Shown here piece after piece: positions 37,064-45,500 of a stretch of 62,376 nt of DNA. The stretch spans positions 1-62,376 of the forward strand of contig JAGNHS010000010.1 in the NCBI GenBank assembly GCA_018001635.1, read 5' to 3'. Position 1 is the stretch's first letter, and each line of letters begins with the position of its first letter. This DNA is from Pseudomonadota bacterium (GTDB lineage: Bacteria > Bdellovibrionota > UBA2428). The notes beneath the pieces were generated by a model. That model made no database searches. It was not told the origin of the DNA and saw only the letters and a program-made list of their open reading frames with translations. A program made the translations under genes and the position numbers.

Positions 37064-37848
37064 CCGTTGAAAGTGCCCCCCTTAGTAGCCTTACTGATTG
37101 GAAATTGGCTGCGCACGAAAAGCTGCCCAAGCACATTGCCATTATTATGGATGGCAATGGACGTTGGGCAACGACGAAGGGTTGGCATCGATCTCTAGGT
37201 CATGTTGAAGGCACTTCGCGAGTCAAACCCATACTCGACGAATGCCGAGCCCTAGGAATTAGACATTTAACTCTTTATTGTTTTTCTTCTGAAAATTGGG
37301 GGCGCCCTAAAGAAGAAATCGATGTGCTCATGAAATTATTAAAGGACTATCTTCTTCGTGAGCGCCAAGAACTCATGGATAATAAAACTCGTCTGAATAT
37401 TTTTGGTGATATGAGCCTCATTCCAAAGTCGACCCGTGACGTCATGGATGAAAGCATCGCCATGCTTAAAAATAATACCGCTTATACTCTAAATCTTTGC
37501 GTCAGCTATGGCTCTCGCAATGAAATACTTAAAGCGACACGCCAACTTGCTCAAAAAGTTAAAGATGGTATTCTTAATCCGAGCGACATCAATGAAGAAG
37601 TCTTTTCATCTCAGCTTTATACCGCAGGACTTCCCGATCCCGACTTACTTATTCGAACGAGCGGCGAAAAAAGAATCTCTAACTTTCTACTCTGGCAAAT
37701 CGCCTATTCAGAATTTTATGTTACCGATGTACTTTGGCCCGATTTTGAGCCAAAACACTTGCATCAAGCCATCCAAGAGTATTTCAACCGTAAGCGTCGC
37801 TTTGGACTTAGCGACGAGGCAGTTCTTGAGGCCGTGAAAAATCCATGA
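37060..37848 (+). CDS. uppS: Isoprenyl (undecaprenyl) diphosphate synthase
   Basis: 262 residues. HIAIIMDGNGRWATTKG carries the catalytic Asp. LTLYCFSSENWGRP, DLLIRTSGEKRISNFLLWQIAYSEFY and the C-terminal FGLSDE region are family hallmarks of the cis-prenyltransferases. It makes the lipid carrier for peptidoglycan. Overlaps frr and cdsA by 4 bp each. Confidence 0.96.
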   Translation: MTVESAPLSSLTDWKLAAHEKLPKHIAIIMDGNGRWATTKGWHRSLGHVEGTSRVKPILDECRALGIRHLTLYCFSSENWGRPKEEIDVLMKLLKDYLLRERQELMDNKTRLNIFGDMSLIPKSTRDVMDESIAMLKNNTAYTLNLCVSYGSRNEILKATRQLAQKVKDGILNPSDINEEVFSSQLYTAGLPDPDLLIRTSGEKRISNFLLWQIAYSEFYVTDVLWPDFEPKHLHQAIQEYFNRKRRFGLSDEAVLEAVKNP

Positions 37849-38678
37849 CGGCAGAAACAAGAACGCGAATACGATACGGTTCCCTGGTTGCAGCAGCAGT
37901 TTTACTGATCTTATTTTTAGCCCCCATCCCTTTTGTTTATGTAACCTGTGCCGTTGTGGCTTGTTTTGCTTGGCATGAATTCACCCAGATGAGCAAACTC
38001 GATGAATATAGCTCCCTTTATTGGTCTCAATTTTTTCTGCTTCCTTTGTGTATGTTTTTAGAAATTTTTCTTAAGACCTCCAGCTACTTCACATTACTCC
38101 TAGTCATTGTGCTTGGATTTTCATTACTAGTTTATGAATTTCTAAAACGCCGAAACTCTCACCTCAAACCTCTCTCCGTCGATCGGCTTTGGACTTTACT
38201 CAGCTATTATGTTTTAGGATTTTTCTACATATTTTTCTTATATGGATTTATAACTCCAGTAGCACGGCATCCAGGGGGTCGATTATTGGTTCTCGCAGTT
38301 TTCTTAATGGTCTTTGGATGCGATATTGGCGCTTACGCCATTGGTCGTCGCTTTGGTAAAAGAAAAATTTGGCCCGGACTTTCTCCCTCAAAAACACTTG
38401 AAGGGGCCCTAGGCGGAGTTGGGGCTTCGCTATTAGCTGGTCTTTTAGTTTACCCACTCATTTATTATTACAGCCCTCAAAAATACTCCTTTCTATTTAT
38501 AATCATTGTGGCGTTGCTGGCTGGCCCATTAGCGCAAGCAGGTGATCTTTTTGAAAGTGTTTTAAAACGTAGTTTCGGAGTCAAAGATTCCGGTAAACTC
38601 ATCCCTGGCCATGGCGGAATTCTAGATAGAACCGACAGTCTAGTTTTTGTCTTTCCCCTTATCTATTTTCTTCTATAG
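37845..38678 (+). CDS. cdsA: Phosphatidate cytidylyltransferase
   Basis: 277 residues with several membrane helices. The C-terminal signature LKRSFGVKDSGKLIPGHGGILDRTDSLVFVFPLIY is unmistakable, as is GCDIGAYAIGRRFGKRKIWPGLSPSKTLEG. It makes CDP-diacylglycerol at the inner membrane. In many bacteria dxr follows cdsA; here the next gene is rseP. Confidence 0.95.
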   Translation: MTAETRTRIRYGSLVAAAVLLILFLAPIPFVYVTCAVVACFAWHEFTQMSKLDEYSSLYWSQFFLLPLCMFLEIFLKTSSYFTLLLVIVLGFSLLVYEFLKRRNSHLKPLSVDRLWTLLSYYVLGFFYIFFLYGFITPVARHPGGRLLVLAVFLMVFGCDIGAYAIGRRFGKRKIWPGLSPSKTLEGALGGVGASLLAGLLVYPLIYYYSPQKYSFLFIIIVALLAGPLAQAGDLFESVLKRSFGVKDSGKLIPGHGGILDRTDSLVFVFPLIYFLL

Positions 38679-38722
38679 ACGGCTAGCCAAACGCCGCGTC
38701 AGAGATCTACAATTCATAGGAT

Positions 38723-40447
38723 ATGGATTACGTTGTTGGTTTTTTACTTCTCCTTGGTGTTTTAGTTTTTATTCATGAATTTGGTCACTTTTATGTAGCC
38801 AAGCTTTGTGGAATGAAAGTTGAAGTTTTTTCTATCGGAATGGGTAAAAAAATTCTCTCCTGGAAACGAGGCGAAACAGAATATGCGTTGAGTTTATTTC
38901 CATTGGGGGGTTACGTAAAAATTCTTGGCCAAGATCCCCGCGAAGAAATCTCCGCCAATGAGGCCCATCGATCGTTTCAAAAAAAGCCTGTGGCTCAAAA
39001 AACTGCCGTAGTTTTAGCGGGCCCCATTGCCAATTTACTCTTAGCTTTTTTTGTTTTTACATTACTTTTTAAAGTCGGAGTTAATAGTCCTGCCGCACAA
39101 CTTGTGAGAGTGTTACCAGAATCCCCAGCTGCTGTAGCTGGATTTCAAGATGGCGACATCGTCAAATCCATGGAGCTCAACAATTTAAAAGTAAAGATAA
39201 GAGACTTGGGAGAATTACAAGAACAACTCCATAAATTTGTAGGTAATGAAGTCACCCTAATCGTAGAAAGAAATGGACTAGAAAAGTCATTCAAATACAC
39301 TCCGGTATTAAAGTCGCAACGCCATCCCAAACTAGGAATCATGCAACTCAGAGGCAGCTTTGATGGTGTAGAATACTTCGCTCCTGCATCTTCTGTTGGC
39401 ATCAAGAATGGCAGTTGGGCTAGCCTACAACAAATCCCTCATCCTATTTTCATTGAGCAAATCAAAGCCCAAAAAGATGGTGTTGAAAAGGTTTGGGACA
39501 TGCAAAGTTATTCTGAACTTCAAAAAGCTTGGAGTGAAGCTATAAACTTTCAAGGCAAAGACATCGGAAATTTATCGCTAACGGCATCCGTCATCGAAAG
39601 CAATGCTGGGAATTCAAACAAAACACCCGAAAGTCGAAACATCGCAATTTCATGGACAAGCCCAAGTAAAGCACCTCCCAGCAATCTTTTAGACGCCGGA
39701 TTTTTCCCTACTGAAATGTTACTCACAGATGTGCTCGCAGATTCACCTGCGCAAAAGGCTGGGCTGCTCAAAGGCGATCTTCTACTCTCACTCAATGGTA
39801 AAAAGTTAGAAAGTTTTTTTAACTTTCGCGATCAAATTCAAGAATTATCCCATGCAGGCCAAAAAATAAATTTAACTTGGGATCGCAATGGAGAAATCAT
39901 CACTAAAGATGTGAGCACCCAGCTCATCACAGATTCAGACCCTGTGACTGAAACAAAAAAACAACGCTTTCAGATTGGAGCGGCTTTTCTTTCTCTCAAA
40001 GCACCAGGAGCCATTACAATTGTTAAAAGTGATTCTATTTTTGAAGCCATTTCTTTAGGAGCACACAAAACTTGGGATCTCACCATCACCATGCTCGAAT
40101 CTTTTTATCATCTAGCTGTGGGTGATATTTCCCTTAAAACTCTTGGAAGCCCTATCATGATTGCTAAAATTTCAGGAGAAAGCATAAAACAAGGCTGGTC
40201 TTCTTTTGTTCAAATGATGGCTTTCATCTCGCTGAACCTTTTCATTCTAAATCTTATGCCCATTCCGGTACTCGATGGCGGACACTTAGTGCTCTTTGCC
40301 GTTGAATCGCTTATCCGTCGCCCACTAAGTGTTAAAGTTCTCGAGATTTGGACAACCACAGGAGTTGTTTTACTGCTCATGCTCATGTGTGTGGCTTTCT
40401 TTAATGACTTTAATAGATTTGGAATATTCAAACTCTTTTCATCTTAA
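38723..40447 (+). CDS. rseP: RseP-type site-2 intramembrane zinc protease with enlarged PDZ region
   Basis: 574 residues, against about 450 in E. coli. The zinc motif HEFGH (residues 19-23, in VFIHEFGHFYVAKLCG) and the third ligand motif NLMPIPVLDGGHL near the C-terminus are intact. PDZ1 (about 110-195) and PDZ2 (about 325-400) are separated by roughly 120 residues that have no family match. It cleaves anti-sigma factors and signal peptide remnants in the inner membrane. It ends one base into the next gene's ATG. Confidence 0.94.
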   Translation: MDYVVGFLLLLGVLVFIHEFGHFYVAKLCGMKVEVFSIGMGKKILSWKRGETEYALSLFPLGGYVKILGQDPREEISANEAHRSFQKKPVAQKTAVVLAGPIANLLLAFFVFTLLFKVGVNSPAAQLVRVLPESPAAVAGFQDGDIVKSMELNNLKVKIRDLGELQEQLHKFVGNEVTLIVERNGLEKSFKYTPVLKSQRHPKLGIMQLRGSFDGVEYFAPASSVGIKNGSWASLQQIPHPIFIEQIKAQKDGVEKVWDMQSYSELQKAWSEAINFQGKDIGNLSLTASVIESNAGNSNKTPESRNIAISWTSPSKAPPSNLLDAGFFPTEMLLTDVLADSPAQKAGLLKGDLLLSLNGKKLESFFNFRDQIQELSHAGQKINLTWDRNGEIITKDVSTQLITDSDPVTETKKQRFQIGAAFLSLKAPGAITIVKSDSIFEAISLGAHKTWDLTITMLESFYHLAVGDISLKTLGSPIMIAKISGESIKQGWSSFVQMMAFISLNLFILNLMPIPVLDGGHLVLFAVESLIRRPLSVKVLEIWTTTGVVLLLMLMCVAFFNDFNRFGIFKLFSS

Positions 40448-41880
40448 TGAATACAACATTGAAAACCTATCTCGCTTTAGATTGGGGCCAGAAACGCACA
40501 GGTTTGGCCACAGCAGATCCCAGTGGAACAGTCATCACGCCGCGAGGACACCTCAAGCGAGCGCAAAACCTAAAGCGATGGGAATTGGCACCTTCAGATA
40601 TTTCTCAATTAAAAAAATTTATTGAGGACTACGAAATTGGCCAAATCTTATTAGGACTTCCAAAACTTAGAGCCGATAAAGACACTCGCTCTACTAAAGG
40701 AGCCAAAGAATTAGCTAGAGCTCTAAAGGATGTATTTCAACTTGAGGTCATACTTGTCGACGAAAGTTTCACATCATGGGAGAGCCATGGCGCTCAAGAT
40801 AATGATGCCCAAGCCGCCGCTATAATGCTTCGAGATTACTTTTCTGGAGATCGACCCCAAGAAAAAGGTTTTATAAAAATACTACTGATTTTAATCATTC
40901 TCATAGCCTCAATATTGGGATTTCTTTTTTATCGATTCGAAGTTCGTGCGCATGCTCCAAACAAAGGCAGCTACACAATCGACGTCGCTCCTGGATACAG
41001 CTTCTCTAAAATTTTTCCGCAGCTAGGACTTAACGATAGACTCGATATTTTGATGGCCAAAGCATGGTTAAAAATGCATGGTGGAATGGCTAAACTTAAA
41101 GTGGGTGAATTTTTAATTTCTGGTAACAGCAGTTTTAGCACTGCTTTAAATTCCATAATCAACGGTATCCCCATTCAACACACTTTAACCCATAAAGAGG
41201 GAAATAATATTTGGGATTTAGAAATTGTATTTAAAGAAAAGTTTCCAAATCTCGATAGAAAATCTTATCAAAAATATATCTCTAAAATAACTGAGCTTGA
41301 AGATTTAAAACAAAAAATCCCTGACTCACACAAAAATCTTGAAGGCTTTTTATTTCCAGAAACTTATTCTTATCAAAAATACCAAGGTCCTGACGTGCTC
41401 ATAAAACTCATGTTAGCTCAGTTTAAAAAACGAGCGCTTCCTGTTCTTAAAGAACACTTCTGGGCCGAACAAGACAATGGTATTTATCGACTTCTTACAT
41501 TGGCCTCTATAGTTGAAAAAGAATCTGGAAATTTCGAAGAGCAACCTTTAATTGCCTCAGTATTTTGGAATCGATTGAAGAAAAAAATGCGACTTCAATC
41601 GGACCCCACAAGCATTTATCCTCTATTGCCAGATTTTGATGGAAACTTAAAACGTATTCACCTTGAAACTCTCAATGAATATAACACTTATAAAATTCCT
41701 GAATTGCCCGTAGGGCCCATATGCAACCCAGGCGAAAGCGCCATCAAGGCTGTCGTTCATCCGGCAGAGACAGATTACCTCTATTTTGTTGCTAAAAACG
41801 ATGGAAGTGGAACACATGCTTTTAGTACAGATTACGAAACGCATTCTAAATACGTGAAGCAATACCAGTTAAAAAAATAA
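40447..41880 (+). CDS. Fusion protein: RuvX/YqgF nuclease domain plus MltG endolytic transglycosylase
   Basis: 477 residues. Residues 7-133 are YqgF/RuvX: YLALDWGQKRTGLA (Asp12), QILLGLPKL, ILVDESFTSWES (Glu106), NDAQAAAIML (Asp120), so the three acidic catalytic positions appear kept. Residues 142-162 are one membrane helix. Residues 170-477 are MltG: LEGFLFPETY (298-307), SIVEKES with the catalytic glutamate (354-360), RLQSDPTSIYPL and ELPVGPICNPGESAI. The topology puts the nuclease in the cytoplasm and MltG in the periplasm, matching each function. The gene overlaps rseP by one base. Confidence 0.9.
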   Translation: MNTTLKTYLALDWGQKRTGLATADPSGTVITPRGHLKRAQNLKRWELAPSDISQLKKFIEDYEIGQILLGLPKLRADKDTRSTKGAKELARALKDVFQLEVILVDESFTSWESHGAQDNDAQAAAIMLRDYFSGDRPQEKGFIKILLILIILIASILGFLFYRFEVRAHAPNKGSYTIDVAPGYSFSKIFPQLGLNDRLDILMAKAWLKMHGGMAKLKVGEFLISGNSSFSTALNSIINGIPIQHTLTHKEGNNIWDLEIVFKEKFPNLDRKSYQKYISKITELEDLKQKIPDSHKNLEGFLFPETYSYQKYQGPDVLIKLMLAQFKKRALPVLKEHFWAEQDNGIYRLLTLASIVEKESGNFEEQPLIASVFWNRLKKKMRLQSDPTSIYPLLPDFDGNLKRIHLETLNEYNTYKIPELPVGPICNPGESAIKAVVHPAETDYLYFVAKNDGSGTHAFSTDYETHSKYVKQYQLKK

Positions 41881-41890
41881 GTTAATACAA

Positions 41891-42000
41891 GCTTAGAGTT
41901 TAAATTCAAAGAGAAAACTCCCTGGACCCGTATGGGTGTCATCGTTCCGACTGAAATAATGCCATGTCGGGAGCCTTCTCTTTGAATATAAACTCTAAGC
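41891..42000. repeat. Long-hairpin repeat element E1
   Basis: Two 32-nt arms (41891-41922 and 41969-42000) pair at 29 of 32 positions around a 46-nt core. The core begins TGGACCCGT (41923-41931) and ends GCCATGTC (41961-41968), end motifs shared with element E2. It follows the RuvX-MltG gene and precedes the wHTH/nucleotidyltransferase pair. The stem ends in a TTCTCTTT tract but the loop is far longer than in a normal terminator. Confidence 0.75.
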
Positions 42001-42037
42001 CAAAATCTCTCCTTATTTAATCCTTTTCGCTTAGCTT

Positions 42038-42118
42038 TTGAATATTTGGCGAATAACTCAATATATTAGCACTTCATCTTTACCTTTAAATAAGGTAATG
42101 TTACCCTAAATAAAGGTA
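42038..42118 (+). promoter_or_regulatory. Promoter and operator palindrome of the wHTH/nucleotidyltransferase pair
   Basis: A promoter candidate TTGAAT (42038-42043), 18-nt spacer, TATATT (42062-42067) is followed by a 38-bp imperfect palindrome: 42081-42098 and 42101-42118 match at 15 of 18 positions. The palindrome's half-sites begin TACCTTTA and its last base is the A of the ATG start. This is a classic place for autorepression by the encoded DNA-binding protein. Confidence 0.65.
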
Positions 42119-42456
42119 TGATACTTTCAGGACTTTTTGGCAATGAATCGGCTCCCAAAGTGCTCCTGTACTTAGAAAACTATTCTTCGGGGTATCCCTT
42201 AGGAATTGCTCAAACATTCAAGGTCCCGGTTAGCCAAATTCAAAGGCAACTTGAGAGATTTGAACTCGAAGGAGTTCTATCCAGTCGTCTTATTGGAAAA
42301 ACACGAGTCTACACATGGAATCCAAGATGTATTTATCTAAAAGATCTACGATCTCTCCTCAAGAAAGCCATCGCAGTTCTCCCAGAACATGAAATTGAAA
42401 AATACTTTAGACAACGCCAAAGACCACGACGATCTGGAAAACCTTTAGCCAAATGA
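42118..42456 (+). CDS. Winged-helix DNA-binding protein, putative antitoxin/autoregulator
   Basis: 112 residues. Residues 8-70 form a winged helix-turn-helix (KVLLYLENYSSGYPLGIAQTF, then QIQRQLERFELEGVLSSRLIGKTRVYTWNP, the last part being the wing). A basic C-terminus (RQRQRPRRSGKP) follows. It overlaps the nucleotidyltransferase gene by 4 bp (ATGA). A palindrome covers its own start. The arrangement resembles AbiEi-AbiEii-type modules, in which the wHTH partner represses the operon; the sequence match to AbiEi is not direct. Confidence 0.75.
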   Translation: MILSGLFGNESAPKVLLYLENYSSGYPLGIAQTFKVPVSQIQRQLERFELEGVLSSRLIGKTRVYTWNPRCIYLKDLRSLLKKAIAVLPEHEIEKYFRQRQRPRRSGKPLAK

Positions 42457-42992
42457 AAATCACTAAAAAGATTTCCATTAAAGAACTCGCTGCACTTGTG
42501 TGCCAAAATCTCAAAAATGCCGATATTGATGCCTTTCTTTCGGGCGGCGCAGTCGTATCAATCTATACCAATAACAAGTACGAGAGCTACGACCTCGACT
42601 TTGTAAGTTTTAGTGACCGTAAAAAAATCAAGTCCGTCATGGAATCTCTTGGATTCTCACAGAAAAAAACACGGCACTTTGTTCACCCTGAGACTCTCTA
42701 CTTCGTAGAATTTCCGGGAAGCTCCATGATGGTCGGAGATCAGAAGATCATCGACTTCGATGAAATCAAAAGCCATGGAAATGTATTAAAACTCCTGACG
42801 CCTACCGATTGCATAAAAGATCGTCTCGCAGCGTATATTCACTGGAATGATCTTCAAAGCCTTGAGCAAGCTGCACTTGTTGCAAAAAACCAAGGGGTTA
42901 AAATTAGGGCCGTTCAGGAATTCTGCAAACTTGAAGGAAGCATAAAAGCCTTTGATGATTTCAAAAAATATTTATCTAAAATGAAAAAATAA
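42453..42992 (+). CDS. Small nucleotidyltransferase-fold protein, putative toxin
   Basis: 179 residues. FLSGGAVVSIY and YDLDFVS give the NTase motif GG-x(n)-DxD (Gly31-Gly32, Asp47 and Asp49), with the middle segment KKIKSVMESLGF. The C-terminal part LLTPTDCIKDRLAAYIHWNDLQSLEQA is typical of small AbiEii/MNT-like nucleotidyltransferases. Known relatives modify tRNA 3' ends or other targets, but none is established here. It is shorter than AbiEii (about 300). Coupled to the wHTH gene upstream and followed by hairpin element E2. Confidence 0.75.
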   Translation: MKITKKISIKELAALVCQNLKNADIDAFLSGGAVVSIYTNNKYESYDLDFVSFSDRKKIKSVMESLGFSQKKTRHFVHPETLYFVEFPGSSMMVGDQKIIDFDEIKSHGNVLKLLTPTDCIKDRLAAYIHWNDLQSLEQAALVAKNQGVKIRAVQEFCKLEGSIKAFDDFKKYLSKMKK

Positions 42993-43027
42993 CTCGTAGG
43001 GATCCTTAATTATTATGGAAAGAGAAG

Positions 43028-43140
43028 ACCCTGGACCCGCTTGGTGCTTGATAAATGGATTTATCTAGGATCTGACATGGCATGAGCAATAGCCAAACAA
43101 CGTATTTCAGACGGGTCCAAGGTCCTAGATAAATCCATTT
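43028..43140. repeat. Long-hairpin repeat element E2
   Basis: An 18-bp perfect inverted repeat (43053-43070/43123-43140) crosses a second 12-nt inverted repeat with one mismatch (43028-43039/43112-43123). The two pairings cross, so they form a pseudoknot or are mutually exclusive. On the minus strand the core reads TGGACCCGT (43111-43119) through GCCATGTC (43074-43081), the same end motifs as E1. It lies just downstream of the nucleotidyltransferase gene. The remaining 110 bp before the next gene holds only its promoter and ribosome binding site. Confidence 0.7.
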
Positions 43141-43253
43141 GTTTAGTAACTGCTCAGCGAATCATTAATAGAATTTAAGGATCTAGGCTTATTGACCACT
43201 ATTGATTCACCCTACTATTTTCAATCTGGTAGATCCTGGAGGAGGAGCTCATC

Positions 43254-45344
43254 ATGATACGTCGTTTAGTGTTGCCCTTATTTGTATTTTCTATTGGAAG
43301 TCTTAAGGCTCAAAATACACCCGTAAAATTTAAAGAATGGAGTGTAGAACAAAAGGCCATTACAGGATTTTCTGAAAACGCTTGTATTGCTACGACTATT
43401 AAGAAGGAAAAAGAAATCACTTGGCAACTTTCTCTTATTGTAGATGCCACAAAAGATTTAGCCCCATTTGCCATCCTTTCTACCGACTCCCCATTAAATC
43501 TAGAACAAATTACAACTCTCACCGATGGAAGCTCTACTCAGAAATTTATCTTTTTAAAAAATTCTAAAACCGATAGCATTCATAATTTAAAAAGTTATTG
43601 GTTTGCACCTACTAAATTTGCGCAATTCAACCGACAATTGCGCCGAGATAACACTTTAAAAGTTGCCTATAAAGACGAAGCAGGAAAGGACCAAAGAATT
43701 TACTTATCACTATCGGGAAGCACGGCCGCACTCACTGATGTTTCAAAAAAATGTGCCCTCAGTAAAGAATTGTTTTATCCAGAATTTTTTGACTATGTCG
43801 ATAATCTCCCAGAACTCAACGACCCCAATTTTAAAGACAAAGGAACAGATTTAAGTTGGGAACATCTAGATGCCAGTTGGACAAAGTATCTAGAAGGCAG
43901 CCGCTTAAATTCTGAGCTCAAAGCCAATCAAACTAAAATGGATCCACTCCTTGAAGCTCAACGTCGTTATTTAGAAAAATCAGGAAATTTAAATCGAGAC
44001 ATTCAAAGTCGAACCCAAAGAAAATCAGATCTAGAAACGCAAAATCAAGCACTCCTTGCCGATCGTAGCAACAAACAAAATCAGCTAGCCGATCGTGGAC
44101 GAGAACTCGAAGCAGCCAATGCTCAGTTACAAATTAAAGAAGCTGCCTACAAACCTCTTCGTGAAGAAATCAAAAGTTATTTAAGTGCCGTTTCTAGCGC
44201 CCGAAGTGAAGTCAATCGAATTAATAATTTGATTGATTCTCACAACTCAACGATAGCTGATTCACAAAGGCAAATAGAATCCCTTAATTCTCGATTGCGC
44301 AGAATTAGCGCCGACATTGACGACGAGGAAAGCAAGCTCTCAAGACTTCGAAGCGATAGAGTTCAAGCTCAAAGCGATTTGAACTCCTTTAATTACGATT
44401 ACGAAGTGCGCAGGCGTCTCAATTCAGATTCTCAATATCAGACAGCTTTACGAAATACTAAAAACGCAGAAGACGCTGCACGCAACGAAGAACACCAACA
44501 CCGTGAACACGAAGCTGATGTTAGAAGATTGCAGTCTGATCTCAGAAACTGTGAAGCCAGGAAAAAGCCTGATGGCACTCCAGAAGATTGCAGTCATATT
44601 CGACAAGAGCTTAGCCAAGCTCAAAGATTAGAAGACGAATCAGAAAGAAAAATAAGAGACTATCAATCCACAGCTAATTACAACCGAGCTATAGCTCAGC
44701 AAAGGGAGCAAGAAATTGAGAATGCAGTGGCTGCACAGAGAAATGAACTTGCCGAAAGAGTCACTCGTATAGACCGTGACATTTCAACCTCCGAATCTGA
44801 AATTAGTAGTTTGGAGCGCGAAGAATCTCGCATACGACAATCAGAACTCCCCACTCAAGAGCGAAGATTAAGCGATGCTCGCAATGGTCTTTCTCAAGCA
44901 AGCGCTGACTTACAGCGCGCTCAACGAGAATTAAGCTCTGCAGAACGTGAACTAGCTTCTTTCAAATCTCGCACAGACTACACACGCATTGAAAATGAAT
45001 ACGTGAGTGCCGTCGATATTGTGAACTCTTTAAGATACGCTATGGCGAAACTTGATGCTGATATTCAAAAACTCAGCAGCCAAATTTCTAAAAATACTAG
45101 CACTATCACTAAGCTCCAAAGCGAAATAGAAGTGCTCATGGCTGATGCCGCTAAAAATGTGAAGGAGCTTGAAGGAGTTGAAGCTCAACTCAGCCCATTA
45201 AAGGCAGAGAAAGAGCGCCTAACGGGATTATTAACAGAATCTCAAAGAGTGATGCAGGAGCAAGTTAGGCTTTATAAAGCCACTTTAAAGAACACGCTCT
45301 TGCCCGTTCAATTAATGGATAAAACTTTCTGGAATTGGATGTAA
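43254..45344 (+). CDS. Secreted protein with a long coiled coil
   Basis: 696 residues with a signal peptide (LVLPLFVFSIGSLKAQ). The N-terminal 220 residues are a beta-rich region with two cysteines. Residues about 225-690 are an almost continuous heptad-type coiled coil (many repeats such as LRRISADIDDEESKLSRLRSD), interrupted by a Cys-containing loop (NCEARKKPDGTPEDCSHI). No ATPase motifs, so it is not SMC-like. It has a strong GGAGGAGG ribosome binding site. A periplasmic spacer or structural role is inference. Confidence 0.75.
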   Translation: MIRRLVLPLFVFSIGSLKAQNTPVKFKEWSVEQKAITGFSENACIATTIKKEKEITWQLSLIVDATKDLAPFAILSTDSPLNLEQITTLTDGSSTQKFIFLKNSKTDSIHNLKSYWFAPTKFAQFNRQLRRDNTLKVAYKDEAGKDQRIYLSLSGSTAALTDVSKKCALSKELFYPEFFDYVDNLPELNDPNFKDKGTDLSWEHLDASWTKYLEGSRLNSELKANQTKMDPLLEAQRRYLEKSGNLNRDIQSRTQRKSDLETQNQALLADRSNKQNQLADRGRELEAANAQLQIKEAAYKPLREEIKSYLSAVSSARSEVNRINNLIDSHNSTIADSQRQIESLNSRLRRISADIDDEESKLSRLRSDRVQAQSDLNSFNYDYEVRRRLNSDSQYQTALRNTKNAEDAARNEEHQHREHEADVRRLQSDLRNCEARKKPDGTPEDCSHIRQELSQAQRLEDESERKIRDYQSTANYNRAIAQQREQEIENAVAAQRNELAERVTRIDRDISTSESEISSLEREESRIRQSELPTQERRLSDARNGLSQASADLQRAQRELSSAERELASFKSRTDYTRIENEYVSAVDIVNSLRYAMAKLDADIQKLSSQISKNTSTITKLQSEIEVLMADAAKNVKELEGVEAQLSPLKAEKERLTGLLTESQRVMQEQVRLYKATLKNTLLPVQLMDKTFWNWM

Positions 45345-45357
45345 GAGAATAGCAACG

Positions 45358-45474
45358 CGAAACTGAGAAAATAAAAAGCCCTCTGGCATTCCGCAGACTC
45401 ATACCGTCTTAGACAATTGTCTAGGAGCAGCTTGAGACGAGGACGTCAGAGGGTTTTTAGTTTTCTCAGTTTCG
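45358..45474. terminator. Long-stem hairpin E3, bidirectional terminator with a large loop
   Basis: Arms 45358-45385 and 45447-45474 (28 nt each) pair almost completely with two single-base bulges. The CCCTCTG/CAGAGGG base is flanked by A-rich and T-rich tracts, fitting a terminator for both convergent genes. The 61-nt loop is unusual and contains the perfect palindrome TAGACAATTGTCTA. On the minus strand the loop includes ATGCCA, also found in the E1 and E2 cores. Confidence 0.75.
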
Positions 45475-45500
45475 TTAAAGTATTACTTGTAAAAACCACT

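Noticed and set aside
43254..45344. SMC/Rad50-like ATPase
   Set aside because: It has a signal peptide and a long coiled coil but no Walker motifs.
41891..45474. E1, E2 and E3 as integron attC sites ending gene cassettes
   Set aside because: The gene-plus-hairpin pattern is suggestive, but no GTTRRRY core sites and no integrase gene were seen, and the arms differ between elements.
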